A stretch of 64,000 nt of DNA from the NCBI GenBank assembly GCA_001600495.1, contig BCKE01000048.1, positions 124,001-188,000 of the forward strand, given 5' to 3'. The notes under the pieces were generated by a model. It ran no database searches. It was not told the origin of the DNA and saw nothing but the letters and a program-made list of their open reading frames with translations. How positions within the stretch are numbered: position 1 is the stretch's first letter; every line of letters starts with the position of its first letter. Source of the stretch: Pilasporangium apinafurcum. Its lineage: Eukaryota; Oomycota; Peronosporomycetes; Pythiales; Pythiaceae. A program made the translations under genes and the position numbers. Shown here in pieces: positions 44,779 through 58,715 of this stretch.

Positions 44779-46096
44779 ATGTTCCAAGACACATTTGCTT
44801 CTATTTATGAAGTGAGATATTGCCACATCTTCTCTAATGACTGGTTTGGCGATATAATTGCTGTAGTATCTTGGCCAACGCGACGCGCAACGTGTGGATG
44901 AAGAGCTCATGTCTGCCAAGTACGGCTTCTCGATCGACCAGCTCATGGAACTCGCTGGGTTGAGTGTGGCGTGTGCAGTTGGGAAAGAATTCCCACTATC
45001 TGCTAGTGCCGATGATTTTAACAAAGGTGGTAGCGTGCTTATTGTCGCGGGCCCAGGCAATAACGGGTGCGTGGTTGTACAGTAGTGCTTGTTGCAATCA
45101 CCAGGATGTGATCATATATACGAATCAGGCAACTTTACAATGATGATTATGCTGTTATGACATAGTGGTGACGCCCTTGTTGCAGCTCGTCATTTGAAGG
45201 TAGATTTTTCTTTTCTGCGTGTGACCAGTGTGATCTAGCTTGATAATGTTTGCTGATGCAACTTACTGTTAGCACTTCGGGTACTCGCCATCCATTTTAT
45301 ATCCCAAGCGTAGCTCCAAGCCACTCTTTCAGGTAAAATATTAATCAAGTATATCACGGTTTGAATGTTGCCTGTTTAAAGAGATTCACGTGCTATGCGT
45401 AACGATCTCTTCGTCCTATAGGGTCTCGTTGCGCAATGCCAGCAGCTGGAGATTCCATTCGTGGAGGCGATCGATGATGCGTACGTCGCTATAGAGCTGC
45501 GACATTGCACATTGCCTCGTGACTCTTTCTATGCGCTTGCTATACTCTTTCAATAATTGACTTGTGATATTTACAATGTAGGAAAGCGGTGGATGCAGCG
45601 TATGATGTCATCCTCGATGGCATTTTTGGCTTTAGCTTCTCCGGGTCCATTCGCCCTCCGTTTGACGATGTCATTACGATCTTGAAGCAGTGCACGACTC
45701 CCATCGTGTCGATCGATATTCCCTCCGGATGGCACGTAGAAAACGGTACAAAATCGATGTTTTTGTGGTTTAATGGGTGTCTGTTGGTGGATAGAATGCT
45801 CACTTGTGGTGACAAAAAGGAAATGAGAGCGGGGAGGGTTTGGAGCCGCGAATGCTGATCTCGCTGACAGCACCGAAATTGTGCGCAAAACACTTTACTG
45901 GACAAGACAAAGTGCACTACGTGGGCGGGCGGTTTGTACCGAAGTAAGTTCACGTTCGAATTCAAAGCTCCATGCTTGTTGTGATTCATCTGGCAACTGG
46001 GTCTGCATGTGTAGGTCGCTAGCTGCGGCGTTTAACTTGGACCTACCACACTACCCCGGGATGGAACAATGCGCGAAAGTGGACGAAGGAAATTGA
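44779..46096 (+). CDS. NAXE: NAD(P)HX epimerase (NAXE, YjeF_N domain)
   Basis: Eight exons (44779-44811, 44867-45066, 45166-45199, 45273-45332, 45422-45480, 45582-45745, 45820-45943, 46015-46096) join in phase to 251 residues. The enzyme interconverts the R and S forms of damaged, hydrated NAD(P)H so that the dehydratase can repair it. Landmarks: [33 protein letters not shown] (split by an intron in the glycine motif), [36 protein letters not shown], and YVGGRFVPK. The first exon encodes only 11 residues and is the weakest call; a longer transit-peptide exon may exist upstream. Introns are 55-101 bases. Confidence 0.88.
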
Positions 46097-46271
46097 AACA
46101 TGCCTATCGAACAAGAACAAGTAATGCAAGACCGCAATGATATAATTTGCAACATTCAATTTTATGTATTTTGTCATGCAAGTTATACAGTTCTACATTC
46201 ATCATCAAACATATCTAATTGACATACACATATACACTTGTATACTGATACCCCTCGCCTAATGAGCAAGT
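46097..46271. other. Short convergent spacer
   Basis: 175 A/T-rich bases between the convergent stops of the epimerase and FAS B. Shared 3' end region. Confidence 0.5.
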
Positions 46272-49200
46272 CTATGCCTGGAAATTGGCAATGGCTTGGG
46301 CGACCGCAAAGTCTCCGGAATGGCTGATAGAAACACTGAGAGAGGTCAACCCAATGCGGTTGAACACTTGCAGCGGGTAACCCGAGAGCAACACCGATGG
46401 AGCACCAGATGCAGTCATAAATATCTCAATCTCACGCAGAGGAGCGCCTGCACCCTTCCAGACATTCGGCTCATTTGGAGCAGCACTGGAGATGGCCTTG
46501 ATAACAGCTTCCTTCGCAGCCCAACGACCAGCGAAACTAGCGGCCGGATGCGGAGCACCATAGCAGTACGCCATTTCTTGGTCAGTGAAATTGCGACGAA
46601 TGAAGTCTTCGCGGCCATTCAAATTCTCAAAGGTTGCGACAGCTTCCACATCTACGCCCATACCAATATTGCTCTTGGCAGCGAGACCGATATCGGTTGC
46701 TGCTTGGTTGACGGCAGAAAGCAAACCCGTCGAATCCACACCAGCATTATCCAAGGTTTTCTTGGTCGACACCGTTGGTGATGTTACCTTCGTCTTCTTC
46801 GAGCGCTTCGAATGTTTTTGCTTTTTAAGACGCGCTTCCGCAGCAGCCGCAGAGTCAACACCACCATAGCGCCACGTCTTCGCCAATGGGTCATATTCTG
46901 CACGTGCATTAGGATCTAGGTACACACTGCTTTCTTGCGCGGCGGTGTACGGTGCGGCATCCTTCACTTGAATGAACTTTTGCTTGCCAATCACTGCATT
47001 TTGCATGTAGATATTCATTTTTGTCAACCGCTTTTCACGACGCGTCGAGTAAGCTTGGAAATCTGTTGTTGTCAGCGTCGACAGCAGGCAATCTGGGTGA
47101 ACAAGCAACACTTCTCCACCAGCTTGACCAAAACCGAAACTCTTTAGCAATGCAGACTTGATGCCAACCGTCGGGAACGTTCGATTCGGGTACATCAGAT
47201 AGTCGAATTGACGCAACGTTTCGCAGGTATTATCGAGGTTGCGATTGCCAGGGATCAAACCAGTATTGAGCACCTGAATCAAACCATTCATCATCCACGC
47301 AGCAGCGGCACCCTTTGGATGACCCGTCAGGTTCTTCTGACAAATGACTGGGAGCGGGTTACCAGCCGAACGACCGAGATGTTGTAGTTGCTTGTGAGTA
47401 ACATCGCTTTCATTCTTGTCATTTGCCGTTGTGCCTGTTCCGTGGAAGCTAGCCACTCCAATATCATCGATAGTGAGATTCCACACGCTTAGAGCCCCAC
47501 GCAATGGTGCAATATCAGAGCGTCCACTGAAGAATTGATATCCCCACATAGCTTGTGCAGCTTGGACCTTACGCTTCTTCATGTCTTCCACAAACTGCAG
47601 TTGCGCCTCGCTACCTTCACCAAGCATTGTTTTCTCTCGAACGTACCATGCATCGATGCTTGAAATCTCGTCATCGAACTGACGTCGACGGAATTCAACA
47701 TCCAAGAGAGGAGAGGATTTCACTGTGGCATCTTCACGAGCAGTTGTCAAGATACCTTGACCGGGCGCTGGTATAGAGCGTCCAGTTTTGTCAGTAGCGG
47801 TATTAGTAAGTGCCACCACCGCGTAGATTGGACAGCCCATATCGAGTGCAAGTTGAGCATCCATCAACAACTGCATACCCGCACCATGACTTTCCATGAA
47901 TCCACCGCGAGTACTTGAGCATGGACGACACATTTCTTGTGGAGAGCGACCCATCGCGGTTTCTTTCTCAGAGCTACTCGTGGCTTNCATTTGTGCAAAN
48001 TCATANGNNNNTTCTTCNNCNAAATCATCATAACCACCGACAATGACAACACGCGCCTTACCACTCTTGATAGTTTCCACACCGATATCCACAGATTCCG
48101 CAGCTGTCGCACAGGCACCAACCGGTGTCTTGATGGGTCCAGAAGAACTCAATAGCAGCATATTAACCCATGCAGGGGCTGTATTGATGAANNNTTCTTG
48201 GANNGTGTCNCTTGGNNCGCTNTTGCCNTGNAATCGGNNNTNNTANATTCNNTNNAANGCNCGCANNCCNCCCATGCCACCNCCAGAAGTGTTACCGACC
48301 TCAGANACNTGCACATACTGGTAGAACTCGTATGGGTCTGTCACACCAGCAGCCACAAGTGCTTCCACCGTGGACGTAAGCACGTACAANGTAANTGGAT
48401 CAACCGATTCAGCCAAATCCTTGGACAAACCNAGTCGCTCGGCACTCCATCCAGTTGGAATCTGACCAGCAACAAATCGATCAAAGGACAGTGCGCGTGG
48501 GATACTAAGCACTGCACCCTTTCGCAAACGGATCATCCAAGCACCAGAGGCGTTCTGGAAGACATCGACATTTTCCTTGCCTAACTCACTACGGAACTGG
48601 AGAGCTTCTTCACGGTCTGCCACTTCAATCGGTGCCATCTTCTTATCAATTGCAATCTGGTGCAAAATCATTTTCTTGTGTGGGTCGTAACCATCAAACA
48701 GTTCTGGCTCGACAATACGAATACCTGAATGCTTGATAATATCTTCTTCGTATAGAGTCTTTACTTGATGATCAGGAACGATTTCTTTCGTTTTCGCATC
48801 GACCCAGTTTCCATTCTCAAACAAGATACGACCAGTCAACCATGCAAGTTCAATACAACCTTCTAGAGAGAATTCACCAAACGACTCCATCTCCCAACGC
48901 GTTCGGGAATTGCCCCATGGTCCAACTTCGCCGAAACCAGTGACAACAACCACCTTACGCAGATCTAGCATATCTCGTAAAAGTGCTTGTTCAGGCTTTT
49001 GAGCAAGAGCTGCCGTATTCGAAAGGTTTGGGAAAACATCACAGTAGTAACCAGAGAGATTGGCTCGTGGGATAACTTCATTGGAAGCTACAGGCTTGTT
49101 AGTTGATGAAGGAAGTGCCAGCATCTTCTTTTCATTTTCCAATGCAGTGAAGATCGATGTCTGAAGTTTAGCTTGCTTCATAATATCAGCACGAATAGTG

Positions 49201-52200
49201 TCCACCTGGACCTTCAGATCGCTAATTTGAGCCATACCACCTGTTAGATCAGCCCAAAGAGGAGCTTCAGCAGCCTTGTCCACGACTCTTGGATGCATCA
49301 GAGCACTCAAGTTGAAACCCATTTCGGTAGTACTGAAGGTACGAACACCAAGCTTTTCGACACCTTCAGCAACTACATTGTTGCCAGACATCAAACCAGT
49401 ACCACGAGTCCATCCAATGACAGCTCCAACAATCGACAGCTGATCTTCCCAACCTTCGGAATACCACTTGTTCATCAGACTTTCCATACCCAGTTTTGAC
49501 TCAGCGTACAAACCATCTCCACCAAAGTTGCCATGGTTTGGCGACAGAGGCAAAATGGCTAGAGCTGGTCGTGTATCAATTTCTCTAGCCTTCTTCGCAC
49601 TCACCACTTCACCAAGTAGACGCATCGTATTGGTTAACATGATGCGATGGGCAAGCTCGGAACGAGCATCGATATCTCTGATCGTTCGTCCAACTTCGGA
49701 TAAAGCCGCAAACGGGATGATAAAGTCCAAATCGAGCTTGTGCACATTGTAGATATGTGCAACGATATTCTGGACGTCCAACTTGGATGCCTGGTTGAAA
49801 GGAAGAACGATCAGTCGACTTCCTCGGCTACCATGGCGCTCGTAGATCGAACGGAACACTTGAGTTGTCTTTGTACTGAAGCTACTGGTTGTCACAAATA
49901 CGGTGGCTCCACCCTCCAAAAGCGCCTTCACGACTTCAGCACCAATGGAGTTTTTGCCACATCCAGTCACTAGAGCAACCTTGCCGGTAAATGAAATGCC
50001 TGTTGCAGCCATTTCGCGCATGCATGCAAGTAGCATGCACGTTGACTCCACATCGTAAAGGCGAATCGTTGGGTCAACATCTGACGGCTTGCGGATATGA
50101 ACATGAGGTAAAACAATCTTCTTCAAGTTTTCATTCAGTCCAGAACGGAGAGAAGATGAACGCGCGACTAACGATTCTGCTCGTGATCGTGGTGTTTGTT
50201 GTTTCACTCTCTTGCGGAGTGAATCTCGAAGCGCGTTCAGTTTTGGACCGGTTGCCGGCTGAGGTTGGGCTGCCGGAGTTGGTTTTCCTTCAACGACAGG
50301 TTCCAAGCCTTGTTCTTCTTCATCTTCACTTTCTTCCTCATCACTGCTCAGGCTACTTTCATCATTCACCGTTGTCTCGAAGCCCACAGCACTTGTCATC
50401 TGAACATTGGCCTCTCCACCAGCGAACTCCAATGTAGCATTAGCGTCATTGTATTCAAGCCCCCGGGCTAATTCGTCAACGTAATCGATAGAGTCGGACA
50501 CTCCAGCACGTGGAACTTCAGAGTAATCTAGCGAGCCATTTTCTAAAATACACAGTTTCGGTTGCATTGGCTCGAAGATTTGCATGTTCACAGGATTGAG
50601 CTTTAGCCATTGCTCAACTTGTTCGACGAGAAGCTGTACTGCTTGGGAAATCTCGACGTTTCCTTCCATTTCTCCACGTTGAACAAAAAATTGTGTGCAT
50701 TGAAGAAGTTCTGGAGTAGCACGATTGCACAAGTACGGCTTAAACCATTCCAATGGTGGACGTGCCGATTCACTGGTGATATTGTCAACACGTTTGTTGA
50801 TCCACTTGCTCATAGCGTCAAAATGACCAGCGAGACTCTCGTGGATTTGTAAGTCTTGCGCACTGGGGATTGACTTCGTTGCAATAATGGTTCGGAAGTA
50901 GAGCTCCATTGCATCTTGGACCGCCCAGTTCCAATAGCTGTCATATTGACGTTCTTTGTTGGCATCAAACAACGATGCAATACCAGTCCCATACGCTTCA
51001 CCGTGCTCAGTGACCCATTGGGAAACAGATGACTCCATTTGCTCCCGCAATTCCACCTCTGACTCAATTTGTCGGTGCCAGTCGAGTTGGTCACTTTCCA
51101 AGTACTCGTTCAAAGCACTGACTTGGTCAGCGATCATCGCCTTTAAGCGTTTCTCAAAGTTGCTCGGCAACACACTCGTTGGTGCAGCTTGGTGACCACC
51201 ACCGACAGCGGCACTTCCTCCAAGACGCGACAAATATGGAATGTCCAATCCGCTAAACTTGGCATAATCATCGACGACGGTATTCAGCCACTGCTTCGCC
51301 TGGGCTTCATCACTGAGACGCTGTTTTGGATTGTGGGCAAGTGTGTGTAGCAAAACACTTTCAATACGACCGGCTGGGAGACATCGCTCCCCAGAAAGAT
51401 ATTCCTTGATCGCAGACAAACCGAAACCACCTGGCATTTTGCTTGCTAGCAATTTTGCGATGAGTGCACTGGTTACCTTTCCTGGTGCATTGTATCCTGG
51501 ATATTTACTGGCCAACTCGACCAATTTCATTTCAGCAGCATCATCTGGACCAGATCCAAACTCTTTCTCCAGATCACCAACAATTTCGTTTTGAACAGCA
51601 GATTTTCCAGCTGACAGCTCCTTGATGGTCGAACTTTCAGAAATTTCGCTCAACGTCTTGCCGAATTTGGCAGCCAGCAACACCACTAAAGCGTGCTTTG
51701 CCTCAACAGGCTTATCACTCACAGTTGGAATGGACACTGCTGCTGGACTGAACGACATTGGACCAACAGTAGATGGAGCAGCACTCACAGGACGAGCCAA
51801 AGAGACACCAGCAAAAGATGCATAAGCATCAACACTGGCGTCTAACCACTTGAATGCCTCAGCCTCGCTCTTAAAGCGAGCCGATGGAGCAAGAAGGAGT
51901 GAATGTGCGATTACACTCTCCATTCTTCCAGCACCAAGACCCTTTGTAGTACTTAGATACTCCTTGATGCTTGACATGGTGAAGCCACCTGGCATCTTGC
52001 TTGAAACCATCTTCGCCACAAGACCTGCACTCACCTTCCCAAGGGTATTGTATCCAGAAAATTTGGATGCCAACTCTTTGAGTGGAATTTCTCCGGCACC
52101 ATCTGGGATACCTCCACCAAACTCTTTTTCGAGATCACCAAGAATTTCATTCTGAACCGCAGATTTCCCGGCCGATAGTGTCTTCACGTCCGTCTCTACG

Positions 52201-55200
52201 TTGATTTCAGGTAATTCTTTGTTAAGTCTCACCGCGAGAAGAATACGTAGAATGTGCAATGCCGAGACTGGAGCATCTTCCACAGGAGCAGCAGCAGAGA
52301 CTTGGACAACTGGAGCCATCTGCACTTGAACTGGAGGAGGAGCTAGCACTGCTGGTGTCGCAATTACTGGTTCCTCTGGCGATGCCAATTCTGCTGGAGC
52401 TGCTGCAGCTTCCGCTTCAGCTGCCAATTCGCGAGCATATTCTGATGCTGACGGGTTCGAGCTTTCCAATTCGTAGTGGACAACTTCTCGATCACGCTGA
52501 TACCACAAGATATCGCGCGAAATGGCTGGGAAGTCGCCAAATTGGAGTGTTCGCTGTGCCATGTTAGTTAAGGTTGGAGCTGGTCCGATTTCTACTACTC
52601 GATGCACTCCAGATCCGTTCAATGAAAACAGCAGTGCTTGAGTCTTGATCCATTGAACAGGGGATGCAAATTGATATGCCAAGAGTTCCACCACGAGCAA
52701 ATGAGCCAGCTGTGCCTTCGTGGTCAGCTTCCATTGCATAGGATCAAGTACCTCCGCAAGATATGGACTCTTCGTTGCCGCGTAGACTTCTTCGAAATAC
52801 GATCGCTTGAGTGAAAATGGAGAAGCAACCAGATTGGGAATGTAGCGATTGACCAAAAGAGGTAGCTGACGTTCCAGAATTTGAGGATCGAACTTAGTAC
52901 GAAGAAGTGATCGAAATGATGGCACACCACCCAACAATTCTCTAGAATGGAAAGGAACGTCAATGCCAGCGAGAGGAATAGTCGCTGTGCCTCTTGTCAA
53001 CACGAATGGTTTTCCTGTCTGATCGCATCTTTCCTTTTTCGCTCGCGCTTGGGCTAGTGCTTCTTCAATAGTAGATTCAATAGTAGCTCCTGCTTTCAGC
53101 GATTTGAATGCCGTGAGTGTGCTCGACAAAGCCTCAAGATTAACATTTTCGCCTGCTACGACATACTGGAGACCTTGAACATTGAAGTTGACAACTTGAA
53201 GCAGTTTACCAGATGCCGTAGAAATTCCATCCACAATCTTGTATAGAGCATCTTCAGTCAAGTGCTCACCAACTCGGCTCGGATTCGCAGCAACCATACC
53301 ATAGTCCGAGCGACCTGCGGCATCACGTTTTACAGCTTTTTGCATGATAAGCCCACGAAGAAATACCACCTCCACCACATCTTCAACTGCCAATGCACCA
53401 GCAAACGAGCTGAGACCAGCGTATTCACCAAGTGAGTGTCCAGCAAACAGCGCATCATCAGGAATTAGTTGTGCTTCCTGAATTTCTGAGAATGTGGCCT
53501 TCTCAAGCAATACTAGTGCTGGTTGACTAAATTGCGTGGCAAAGAGAAGCCCTTCAGGAGCAGAGAACTTGAAACTTTGAGTTCGCACGTTAATTTCAGG
53601 CAAGAGTGGGGCCATTTCACCGGTGACAGGATCTTCTGACATAAGTCTCATGTAATTCTCTCGAATCTTTCGTCCCTTTTTACCGCCAAAGTGAACGGTA
53701 ATGGACTTTGGATTCTTGCGAACCATTTCAAGGATCGAAAAACCGAATGTTTCCCGTAGGTGAGCATCGCCGCGATTCCAAATATCGCGTGCTACTGCAG
53801 ATTCCTTGTAGCGTTCCATTCCCATTCCAACCTCTGCTGATCCCTGACCAGTAAAAGTAAATGCCATTGGGGGCTGCTTCGTCTCTGCGCGAGCACTGAC
53901 AACACGCTCGCCTGATGCATTCACAACTTCAATCGACAGAACCTTTTTACCAGCTATCATTCCAACATGGCGAGCTTGCATGAATAGCTTGTCACCAGGG
54001 TACACCATTCCATCGAAATTGACGTCGTAGTCTACCACGTTACTGTCCAACTCGGTTCCAAAATGCTCGATAACAAGCGAACGTACTTTCGTAGCGGTCC
54101 ACATTCCGTGCATAATTGGTCTGCCATTTGGCAAGCCTGCCAAGATAGCAGCATACTTAGATCGATGAATTGGATTCAGATCGCGGGAAGCAACTGCATA
54201 ATCCAGGGCACTCGTTGGGACTTGGATTTCTATTGGCTTCTCGAGGATGTTGTACCCTCCATTTGAAAACATCCCTCCTTCTGTGGCAGGTTTTTGTTGA
54301 ATTTGACTCAAAAAAGCCGTGATGGGACTTTCATTAGATTCGATGCTCTTGAAATCCACGACACCTACTTGAACCAATGATCCAGCTTCTTCGCGGAACA
54401 GAGATCCCGACACATCAATGGAGGACAATGTGTTCACACTAGCGAAGCGTCGTTTAGTGAGCACATGGAACTCGAAATTGTCACCGATGTTGACCTGGCT
54501 CACTTCAGGGGCGAACGTTAACCAAGTCTTAGACTTCAGTACTTGAACATCCTCTAGACTTCGTAGCGTGAACGCCGCTACAGACTTTTCATGCGAGAAG
54601 GTGGCTGTGAAGTCATCAAATTTTCCCCGAATAAGGAACTCACTGCGGAGCTCAACAAGTGGCTCCAACTCTTCTACCATGTCATCATTAACAACCTTTC
54701 GCGAGATTGTGGCAACACCAGAAACGATTTTCCCGCTCTCGATGATTCGGAGGCTAGATACATTTGAAGAGCTAACAATCTCGTCACCAACATGGAAGAG
54801 TTGACTCACATGCTTTGATGACAGCAACTTGTATGAGTGCTTGAGATGAACAAGATTCAACAGATTGCCTTCCACTTCCTTCGTAAACACCGACTTAATA
54901 AGTGGCTTCCAGCACGTAATAGTGGAAAAGTCGGCCGGAACAGATTGTGTACTATCAGGAAGTCCCAAAGCAGCCCGGTACTTGGTAACATCATCCAGCG
55001 AAATGGTAAACTCATCAGTAAAGGTCGACATCACACTTTCAGCGCATGCTTGCTCGCACGAAGCCTCTTCATTGCCATTTTCAGCGACCCAAAAACGTGC
55101 GTAGAATGCCTTAATTTCTTCGATGGATCCTCTTTCATCAGCGTGAATAGAGCATGTTGTTTCAGGGTAGAACTTGAACTTCATTTCGAGAGGAATCACA

Positions 55201-58200
55201 CCATTCTTCAATTCGGTGACTTCTGGTCGAATTTCCTGGACAACGACGCGGATGTAATCTGCATCCTTGGAAATCTGGATCACGGGGCCAGACAGATCCA
55301 ACGAGTTATCATGAACTTGAATTCCATTAGACTCAAATTCGAATCTCTGGCTTGGTTGTGGCTTGAGCAGGTCGAGTATGGGATTCACAACCCATTTCTT
55401 ACCATCTACAATGTGCGACGAAGATAGCAAAGCGAGAAGCCAATCTTTGTCAGTCACTAAGGGAAGCAGATGCGAGATCCAATCGCTCGATGATGGTAGT
55501 TCGGACGCGCTAGCTGGAATTTCCAGTTGAATACTTTCGTCAAGTTTCTTGAGCGGGAACCCGGCAATGTCTGATGGCATCTGAACTGTTGCACATGCAG
55601 GCGACGATGTTCTACCGGATTTAGTTACAACATTGGCAAATCCGTCAGCAATACCCTTTAGAATATCGGCAACTGGTTCATCGCAGATAGTGCTATAACG
55701 AACTGCCACTGGACCTTGGAGAATGCAAACCCGCTGGGCATCACGGTTTGGGACAGCATCCAAATCTTCTGAGTACCACAGCGAGTCTTTCTTAAACCAT
55801 GTTCGCAGCTCGGCGTCAATAACCGGAACAAAGTTGACAGGCTTTCCTCCAACCCGGCATAGATCTAGGAAATAGTCGTTATCATCAACAGACAACAACG
55901 TAGTAGCTGTTTCAGGATACTTGACAAAAAATGCTTTCAGTGCAGATTTTGGATTGGATTCCAAATCAGTTTGATCAAATTGATGCTTGGACCCATTGCG
56001 AGCAAATCGTTGCTCAGTTCTAACCATGAACTTGGCCACACGATCGTGGTAACTCTCATGCAACCATCGCTGCGGTTTGTCTTTAATGTCGACATACATC
56101 AACTCAACCATGCGGGAGAGAACATCCGCATATGTCATTTCCTCCAAGTCTACGACAAATACTTCACCCGTTTCCACATCCTTCTTGCATCCAAAATATG
56201 GTTTCTGAAAATCAGCATTGAGGCGTCGAATAATCTCCTGCTTATCAAGTCGAACAGCGAGCTCCACTTGATCTCTGGGTTTGGAAAAATATTTGTCATC
56301 AAATTCTTTCCACAGCAAACTGCATCGATTGGCGACCTGGTGAATGGGTTCACCAAGCTCAGANACCACGGTGATGATACCACCAGCAGCACCCTTGTAG
56401 CTCTGTTCCCATTCCAGTTCAGAAGCAATACCCGGTGTATCTACCAGTAATTGTTTCACTTCTTTCGCTGTTGCTGCTTCTTTGGCAACCATGACGCGTG
56501 AACCAAGTAAGATACCATCCACTGGCATCTTTGCATGATGACCACGGTTGACGCTCCATTCTCCAGTCAGATATTGATGGGAATCTTCCCAGTTACCGAA
56601 TCCAGAGCCCACGACAAGGATAATATTGGACACGCGACGAATAGCACCATACGTAATCTCCAATGGATGATGGAAATCTTCAAAACTGTGATGTCCACCA
56701 GCTCGTCCTCCAGTCCATTGAAGCATCACATTCATGGACGGCATGGCTCTCGCAATGTCAAGCACGGCGTGAATCGCATCCACTGAACCCGGTTTCAATC
56801 CAAGCAGATTGATTCCAGCTGCTTGCAAATCCTTCATAATCTCGACTGCTCTCTCCGTAGTGGGGATACCAGCACCGATAGTGATACTTTCAATAGGAAT
56901 TCCGCTTTTGCGCATACGGAGAACCATCGGAAACTGGAATCCCCATTGCTTCGCATTCAGGTAGAGCATGTTGATTGACACTCCCATCCCAGGTTTAATC
57001 TTGCTCACCAGTTCCAAAACCTTTTCTTCGAAAATGTTGGGTCTAGATAATCCACCTGCAGCCAATTCTCCGTGGAAGCCGGCATTCTGGATGGCAGCTA
57101 CAAGGTCGACTCCGTTCAGACTCGTCGTCGGTGTCATGCCAGCCACGATCACAGGCGGCTTCTTTAGCACACGAGTAAACTTGTTGACGATACGCCCAGC
57201 TTCACAGACTTTTGGCGCAAATTTTTGTTCCCACGACACATCTTGTGGTGCATTCGACTGCACAGCATCCAGGAACTGAGAGAGGCCGGTAACAGTAGCA
57301 GAACGCGTGGTGGATTCGATCTCTCGGTGCTTCTGAGTGGCCACAACTACCTGAATACCAATCGCCTCTGCCAATTCGATGCTGAGCTTCGATGCACCTA
57401 CATCTGGGCCAAAATCCAGGATATGGGTTGTCTCGAGATGTTTGTCCACAATATTCTTCGACGTTGCAGTCCAATCAGCGAGTTGAGTCAGTTGCATATC
57501 GATCAATTCGCGGAGAATATCGTGCTCCCCAAACGACTGCATATTTGTCGCCTCCGTCGTTGTCGAATAAATTGGAATCTGCAGACTCTCTCCCGTCAAT
57601 TGAAGGCTGATACGGTTGACATCACTGATAATCTTCTCTGCAGCAGAGCACAGTACTACAGAGTGAAAAGGACACGACACAGAGACGAAACCCAATGAAC
57701 CGACAGGTTTTCTTTCAGAATGTGGCACACGATTCTGATTCTCGTCACGTGAAGCAATCACCTTTTCCAAAGTTTGCTTTAATAATAACAGTGTTGTGGG
57801 CATGCCAGTCACACAAAACATATTCCGGCCATTCACTAGCGAAAGTTGCAAATCATCTTGACTAGTTCGTCGGTTGGCAACCTCGATTGCCTTCAAAACG
57901 TGTTCTTTTGCCAATCCCCGCACAGCCAGCATAGGACTCGCGTCCTTTTCCTTCTTTATGTTTCGTTTGTACTTCGTTAGAGCTTCCACAAACGCTTCTT
58001 GAGCGCGGAGACCATGCCAAAACATGTACCGGATAAATCGCACCGACAATTCGCTGTATTCTTGAGTAGTTTTTGCAGCAGCGAAGACAACTGCACTAAC
58101 GATGCCCTGACTGTGTCCAATGGCACAGCTGGCATTTTTTACAACTTCTTCATGGGCAATTTTGGTAGTCTCCAAGAAAAACACATAATTGGCTGCTTGA

Positions 58201-58715
58201 GTAAGTGCAATCAATGGGTAGCTAAAGAATGCTCGCTCCCACACCACTCCATTGGGGACAGTGTTACTGTCTTGCAGCCATGTTTTCACATCCAGCACAC
58301 CTTCAAACGCAACAGATTTCTTTGCTTCCTCCGTCGCTGATTCTTCGTACAATGCCTGTGCCACTTGGTCAATGAAAATACGTGTAGCACTCGCATCTGG
58401 GGCAGTGTACAAGTTGCGTAGCTCGTCCCAATATTCGATGCTTTGACCGCCGAATTCTGGGATGAACGTGAATTTGCCTTCGCTCAGCGCTTGTTTCATC
58501 CAGCTCACAGTCGTTGTTTGCTGTTCTTCTTCCGACACCGTCGTAATTTGTGTTGTTTCTTCCGCCTCCGTTGTCGTGGTCGTTTCTTCGGTCGTAGTTG
58601 TTTCCGTCGTTGTGGTCTCTGTGACAGTCGTCGTGATTTCCTCGGTCACTGTGCCATTGGCCGTTGTGGTGGTGTGCGTGCTAGTGCTCGTCGAGGTCGT
58701 CGTGTTATCACTCAT
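46272..58715 (-). CDS. Type I fatty acid synthase, copy B
   Basis: 4147 residues in one exon from the ATG at 58715; the frame is open upstream to 58916 without a clear role. Its domain order and catalytic motifs match copy A: acetyltransferase, enoyl reductase, dehydratase, malonyl/palmitoyl transferase, two acyl carrier domains, ketoreductase, ketosynthase (VGACATA, FHGTGT, LTGHPKG) and phosphopantetheinyl transferase (GVDVEAV, WAAKEA). The N-terminal 65 residues are almost pure Thr/Glu/Val/Ser and differ entirely from copy A. Outside three near-identical blocks the two proteins differ clearly. The segment 48192-48300 has many Ns, so about a dozen ketosynthase residues are unresolved. Copies A and B are in inverted orientation, about 14.8 kb apart. 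Confidence 0.95.
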   Translation of the reverse strand: MSDNTTTSTSTSTHTTTTANGTVTEEITTTVTETTTTETTTTEETTTTTEAEETTQITTVSEEEQQTTTVSWMKQALSEGKFTFIPEFGGQSIEYWDELRNLYTAPDASATRIFIDQVAQALYEESATEEAKKSVAFEGVLDVKTWLQDSNTVPNGVVWERAFFSYPLIALTQAANYVFFLETTKIAHEEVVKNASCAIGHSQGIVSAVVFAAAKTTQEYSELSVRFIRYMFWHGLRAQEAFVEALTKYKRNIKKEKDASPMLAVRGLAKEHVLKAIEVANRRTSQDDLQLSLVNGRNMFCVTGMPTTLLLLKQTLEKVIASRDENQNRVPHSERKPVGSLGFVSVSCPFHSVVLCSAAEKIISDVNRISLQLTGESLQIPIYSTTTEATNMQSFGEHDILRELIDMQLTQLADWTATSKNIVDKHLETTHILDFGPDVGASKLSIELAEAIGIQVVVATQKHREIESTTRSATVTGLSQFLDAVQSNAPQDVSWEQKFAPKVCEAGRIVNKFTRVLKKPPVIVAGMTPTTSLNGVDLVAAIQNAGFHGELAAGGLSRPNIFEEKVLELVSKIKPGMGVSINMLYLNAKQWGFQFPMVLRMRKSGIPIESITIGAGIPTTERAVEIMKDLQAAGINLLGLKPGSVDAIHAVLDIARAMPSMNVMLQWTGGRAGGHHSFEDFHHPLEITYGAIRRVSNIILVVGSGFGNWEDSHQYLTGEWSVNRGHHAKMPVDGILLGSRVMVAKEAATAKEVKQLLVDTPGIASELEWEQSYKGAAGGIITVXSELGEPIHQVANRCSLLWKEFDDKYFSKPRDQVELAVRLDKQEIIRRLNADFQKPYFGCKKDVETGEVFVVDLEEMTYADVLSRMVELMYVDIKDKPQRWLHESYHDRVAKFMVRTEQRFARNGSKHQFDQTDLESNPKSALKAFFVKYPETATTLLSVDDNDYFLDLCRVGGKPVNFVPVIDAELRTWFKKDSLWYSEDLDAVPNRDAQRVCILQGPVAVRYSTICDEPVADILKGIADGFANVVTKSGRTSSPACATVQMPSDIAGFPLKKLDESIQLEIPASASELPSSSDWISHLLPLVTDKDWLLALLSSSHIVDGKKWVVNPILDLLKPQPSQRFEFESNGIQVHDNSLDLSGPVIQISKDADYIRVVVQEIRPEVTELKNGVIPLEMKFKFYPETTCSIHADERGSIEEIKAFYARFWVAENGNEEASCEQACAESVMSTFTDEFTISLDDVTKYRAALGLPDSTQSVPADFSTITCWKPLIKSVFTKEVEGNLLNLVHLKHSYKLLSSKHVSQLFHVGDEIVSSSNVSSLRIIESGKIVSGVATISRKVVNDDMVEELEPLVELRSEFLIRGKFDDFTATFSHEKSVAAFTLRSLEDVQVLKSKTWLTFAPEVSQVNIGDNFEFHVLTKRRFASVNTLSSIDVSGSLFREEAGSLVQVGVVDFKSIESNESPITAFLSQIQQKPATEGGMFSNGGYNILEKPIEIQVPTSALDYAVASRDLNPIHRSKYAAILAGLPNGRPIMHGMWTATKVRSLVIEHFGTELDSNVVDYDVNFDGMVYPGDKLFMQARHVGMIAGKKVLSIEVVNASGERVVSARAETKQPPMAFTFTGQGSAEVGMGMERYKESAVARDIWNRGDAHLRETFGFSILEMVRKNPKSITVHFGGKKGRKIRENYMRLMSEDPVTGEMAPLLPEINVRTQSFKFSAPEGLLFATQFSQPALVLLEKATFSEIQEAQLIPDDALFAGHSLGEYAGLSSFAGALAVEDVVEVVFLRGLIMQKAVKRDAAGRSDYGMVAANPSRVGEHLTEDALYKIVDGISTASGKLLQVVNFNVQGLQYVVAGENVNLEALSSTLTAFKSLKAGATIESTIEEALAQARAKKERCDQTGKPFVLTRGTATIPLAGIDVPFHSRELLGGVPSFRSLLRTKFDPQILERQLPLLVNRYIPNLVASPFSLKRSYFEEVYAATKSPYLAEVLDPMQWKLTTKAQLAHLLVVELLAYQFASPVQWIKTQALLFSLNGSGVHRVVEIGPAPTLTNMAQRTLQFGDFPAISRDILWYQRDREVVHYELESSNPSASEYARELAAEAEAAAAPAELASPEEPVIATPAVLAPPPVQVQMAPVVQVSAAAPVEDAPVSALHILRILLAVRLNKELPEINVETDVKTLSAGKSAVQNEILGDLEKEFGGGIPDGAGEIPLKELASKFSGYNTLGKVSAGLVAKMVSSKMPGGFTMSSIKEYLSTTKGLGAGRMESVIAHSLLLAPSARFKSEAEAFKWLDASVDAYASFAGVSLARPVSAAPSTVGPMSFSPAAVSIPTVSDKPVEAKHALVVLLAAKFGKTLSEISESSTIKELSAGKSAVQNEIVGDLEKEFGSGPDDAAEMKLVELASKYPGYNAPGKVTSALIAKLLASKMPGGFGLSAIKEYLSGERCLPAGRIESVLLHTLAHNPKQRLSDEAQAKQWLNTVVDDYAKFSGLDIPYLSRLGGSAAVGGGHQAAPTSVLPSNFEKRLKAMIADQVSALNEYLESDQLDWHRQIESEVELREQMESSVSQWVTEHGEAYGTGIASLFDANKERQYDSYWNWAVQDAMELYFRTIIATKSIPSAQDLQIHESLAGHFDAMSKWINKRVDNITSESARPPLEWFKPYLCNRATPELLQCTQFFVQRGEMEGNVEISQAVQLLVEQVEQWLKLNPVNMQIFEPMQPKLCILENGSLDYSEVPRAGVSDSIDYVDELARGLEYNDANATLEFAGGEANVQMTSAVGFETTVNDESSLSSDEEESEDEEEQGLEPVVEGKPTPAAQPQPATGPKLNALRDSLRKRVKQQTPRSRAESLVARSSSLRSGLNENLKKIVLPHVHIRKPSDVDPTIRLYDVESTCMLLACMREMAATGISFTGKVALVTGCGKNSIGAEVVKALLEGGATVFVTTSSFSTKTTQVFRSIYERHGSRGSRLIVLPFNQASKLDVQNIVAHIYNVHKLDLDFIIPFAALSEVGRTIRDIDARSELAHRIMLTNTMRLLGEVVSAKKAREIDTRPALAILPLSPNHGNFGGDGLYAESKLGMESLMNKWYSEGWEDQLSIVGAVIGWTRGTGLMSGNNVVAEGVEKLGVRTFSTTEMGFNLSALMHPRVVDKAAEAPLWADLTGGMAQISDLKVQVDTIRADIMKQAKLQTSIFTALENEKKMLALPSSTNKPVASNEVIPRANLSGYYCDVFPNLSNTAALAQKPEQALLRDMLDLRKVVVVTGFGEVGPWGNSRTRWEMESFGEFSLEGCIELAWLTGRILFENGNWVDAKTKEIVPDHQVKTLYEEDIIKHSGIRIVEPELFDGYDPHKKMILHQIAIDKKMAPIEVADREEALQFRSELGKENVDVFQNASGAWMIRLRKGAVLSIPRALSFDRFVAGQIPTGWSAERXGLSKDLAESVDPXXLYVLTSTVEALVAAGVTDPYEFYQYVXXSEVGNTSXGGMXXXXXXXXXXXXRXXGXSXPXDXXQEXFINTAPAWVNMLLLSSSGPIKTPVGACATAAESVDIGVETIKSGKARVVIVGGYDDXXEEXXYXFAQMXATSSSEKETAMGRSPQEMCRPCSSTRGGFMESHGAGMQLLMDAQLALDMGCPIYAVVALTNTATDKTGRSIPAPGQGILTTAREDATVKSSPLLDVEFRRRQFDDEISSIDAWYVREKTMLGEGSEAQLQFVEDMKKRKVQAAQAMWGYQFFSGRSDIAPLRGALSVWNLTIDDIGVASFHGTGTTANDKNESDVTHKQLQHLGRSAGNPLPVICQKNLTGHPKGAAAAWMMNGLIQVLNTGLIPGNRNLDNTCETLRQFDYLMYPNRTFPTVGIKSALLKSFGFGQAGGEVLLVHPDCLLSTLTTTDFQAYSTRREKRLTKMNIYMQNAVIGKQKFIQVKDAAPYTAAQESSVYLDPNARAEYDPLAKTWRYGGVDSAAAAEARLKKQKHSKRSKKTKVTSPTVSTKKTLDNAGVDSTGLLSAVNQAATDIGLAAKSNIGMGVDVEAVATFENLNGREDFIRRNFTDQEMAYCYGAPHPAASFAGRWAAKEAVIKAISSAAPNEPNVWKGAGAPLREIEIFMTASGAPSVLLSGYPLQVFNRIGLTSLSVSISHSGDFAVAQAIANFQA
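47887..50012 (-). repeat. Near-identical block 3, FAS B
   Basis: 2126 bases facing 27725-29850 of FAS A, in inverted orientation. It contains the heavily N-marked segment at 48192-48300 as well as Ns shared with copy A. Confidence 0.85.
50923..52716 (-). repeat. Near-identical block 2, FAS B
   Basis: 1794 bases facing 25165-26958 of FAS A. It contains both acyl carrier domains and the Ala/Pro-rich linker before them. Confidence 0.85.
56064..57233 (-). repeat. Near-identical block 1, FAS B
   Basis: 1170 bases facing 20648-21817 of FAS A, covering the enoyl reductase, with one shared N (56364). Confidence 0.85.

Noticed and set aside
54837-55427. 196-residue plus-strand frame inside FAS B
   Set aside because: Lies antisense to the dehydratase-linker region and has no family resemblance.
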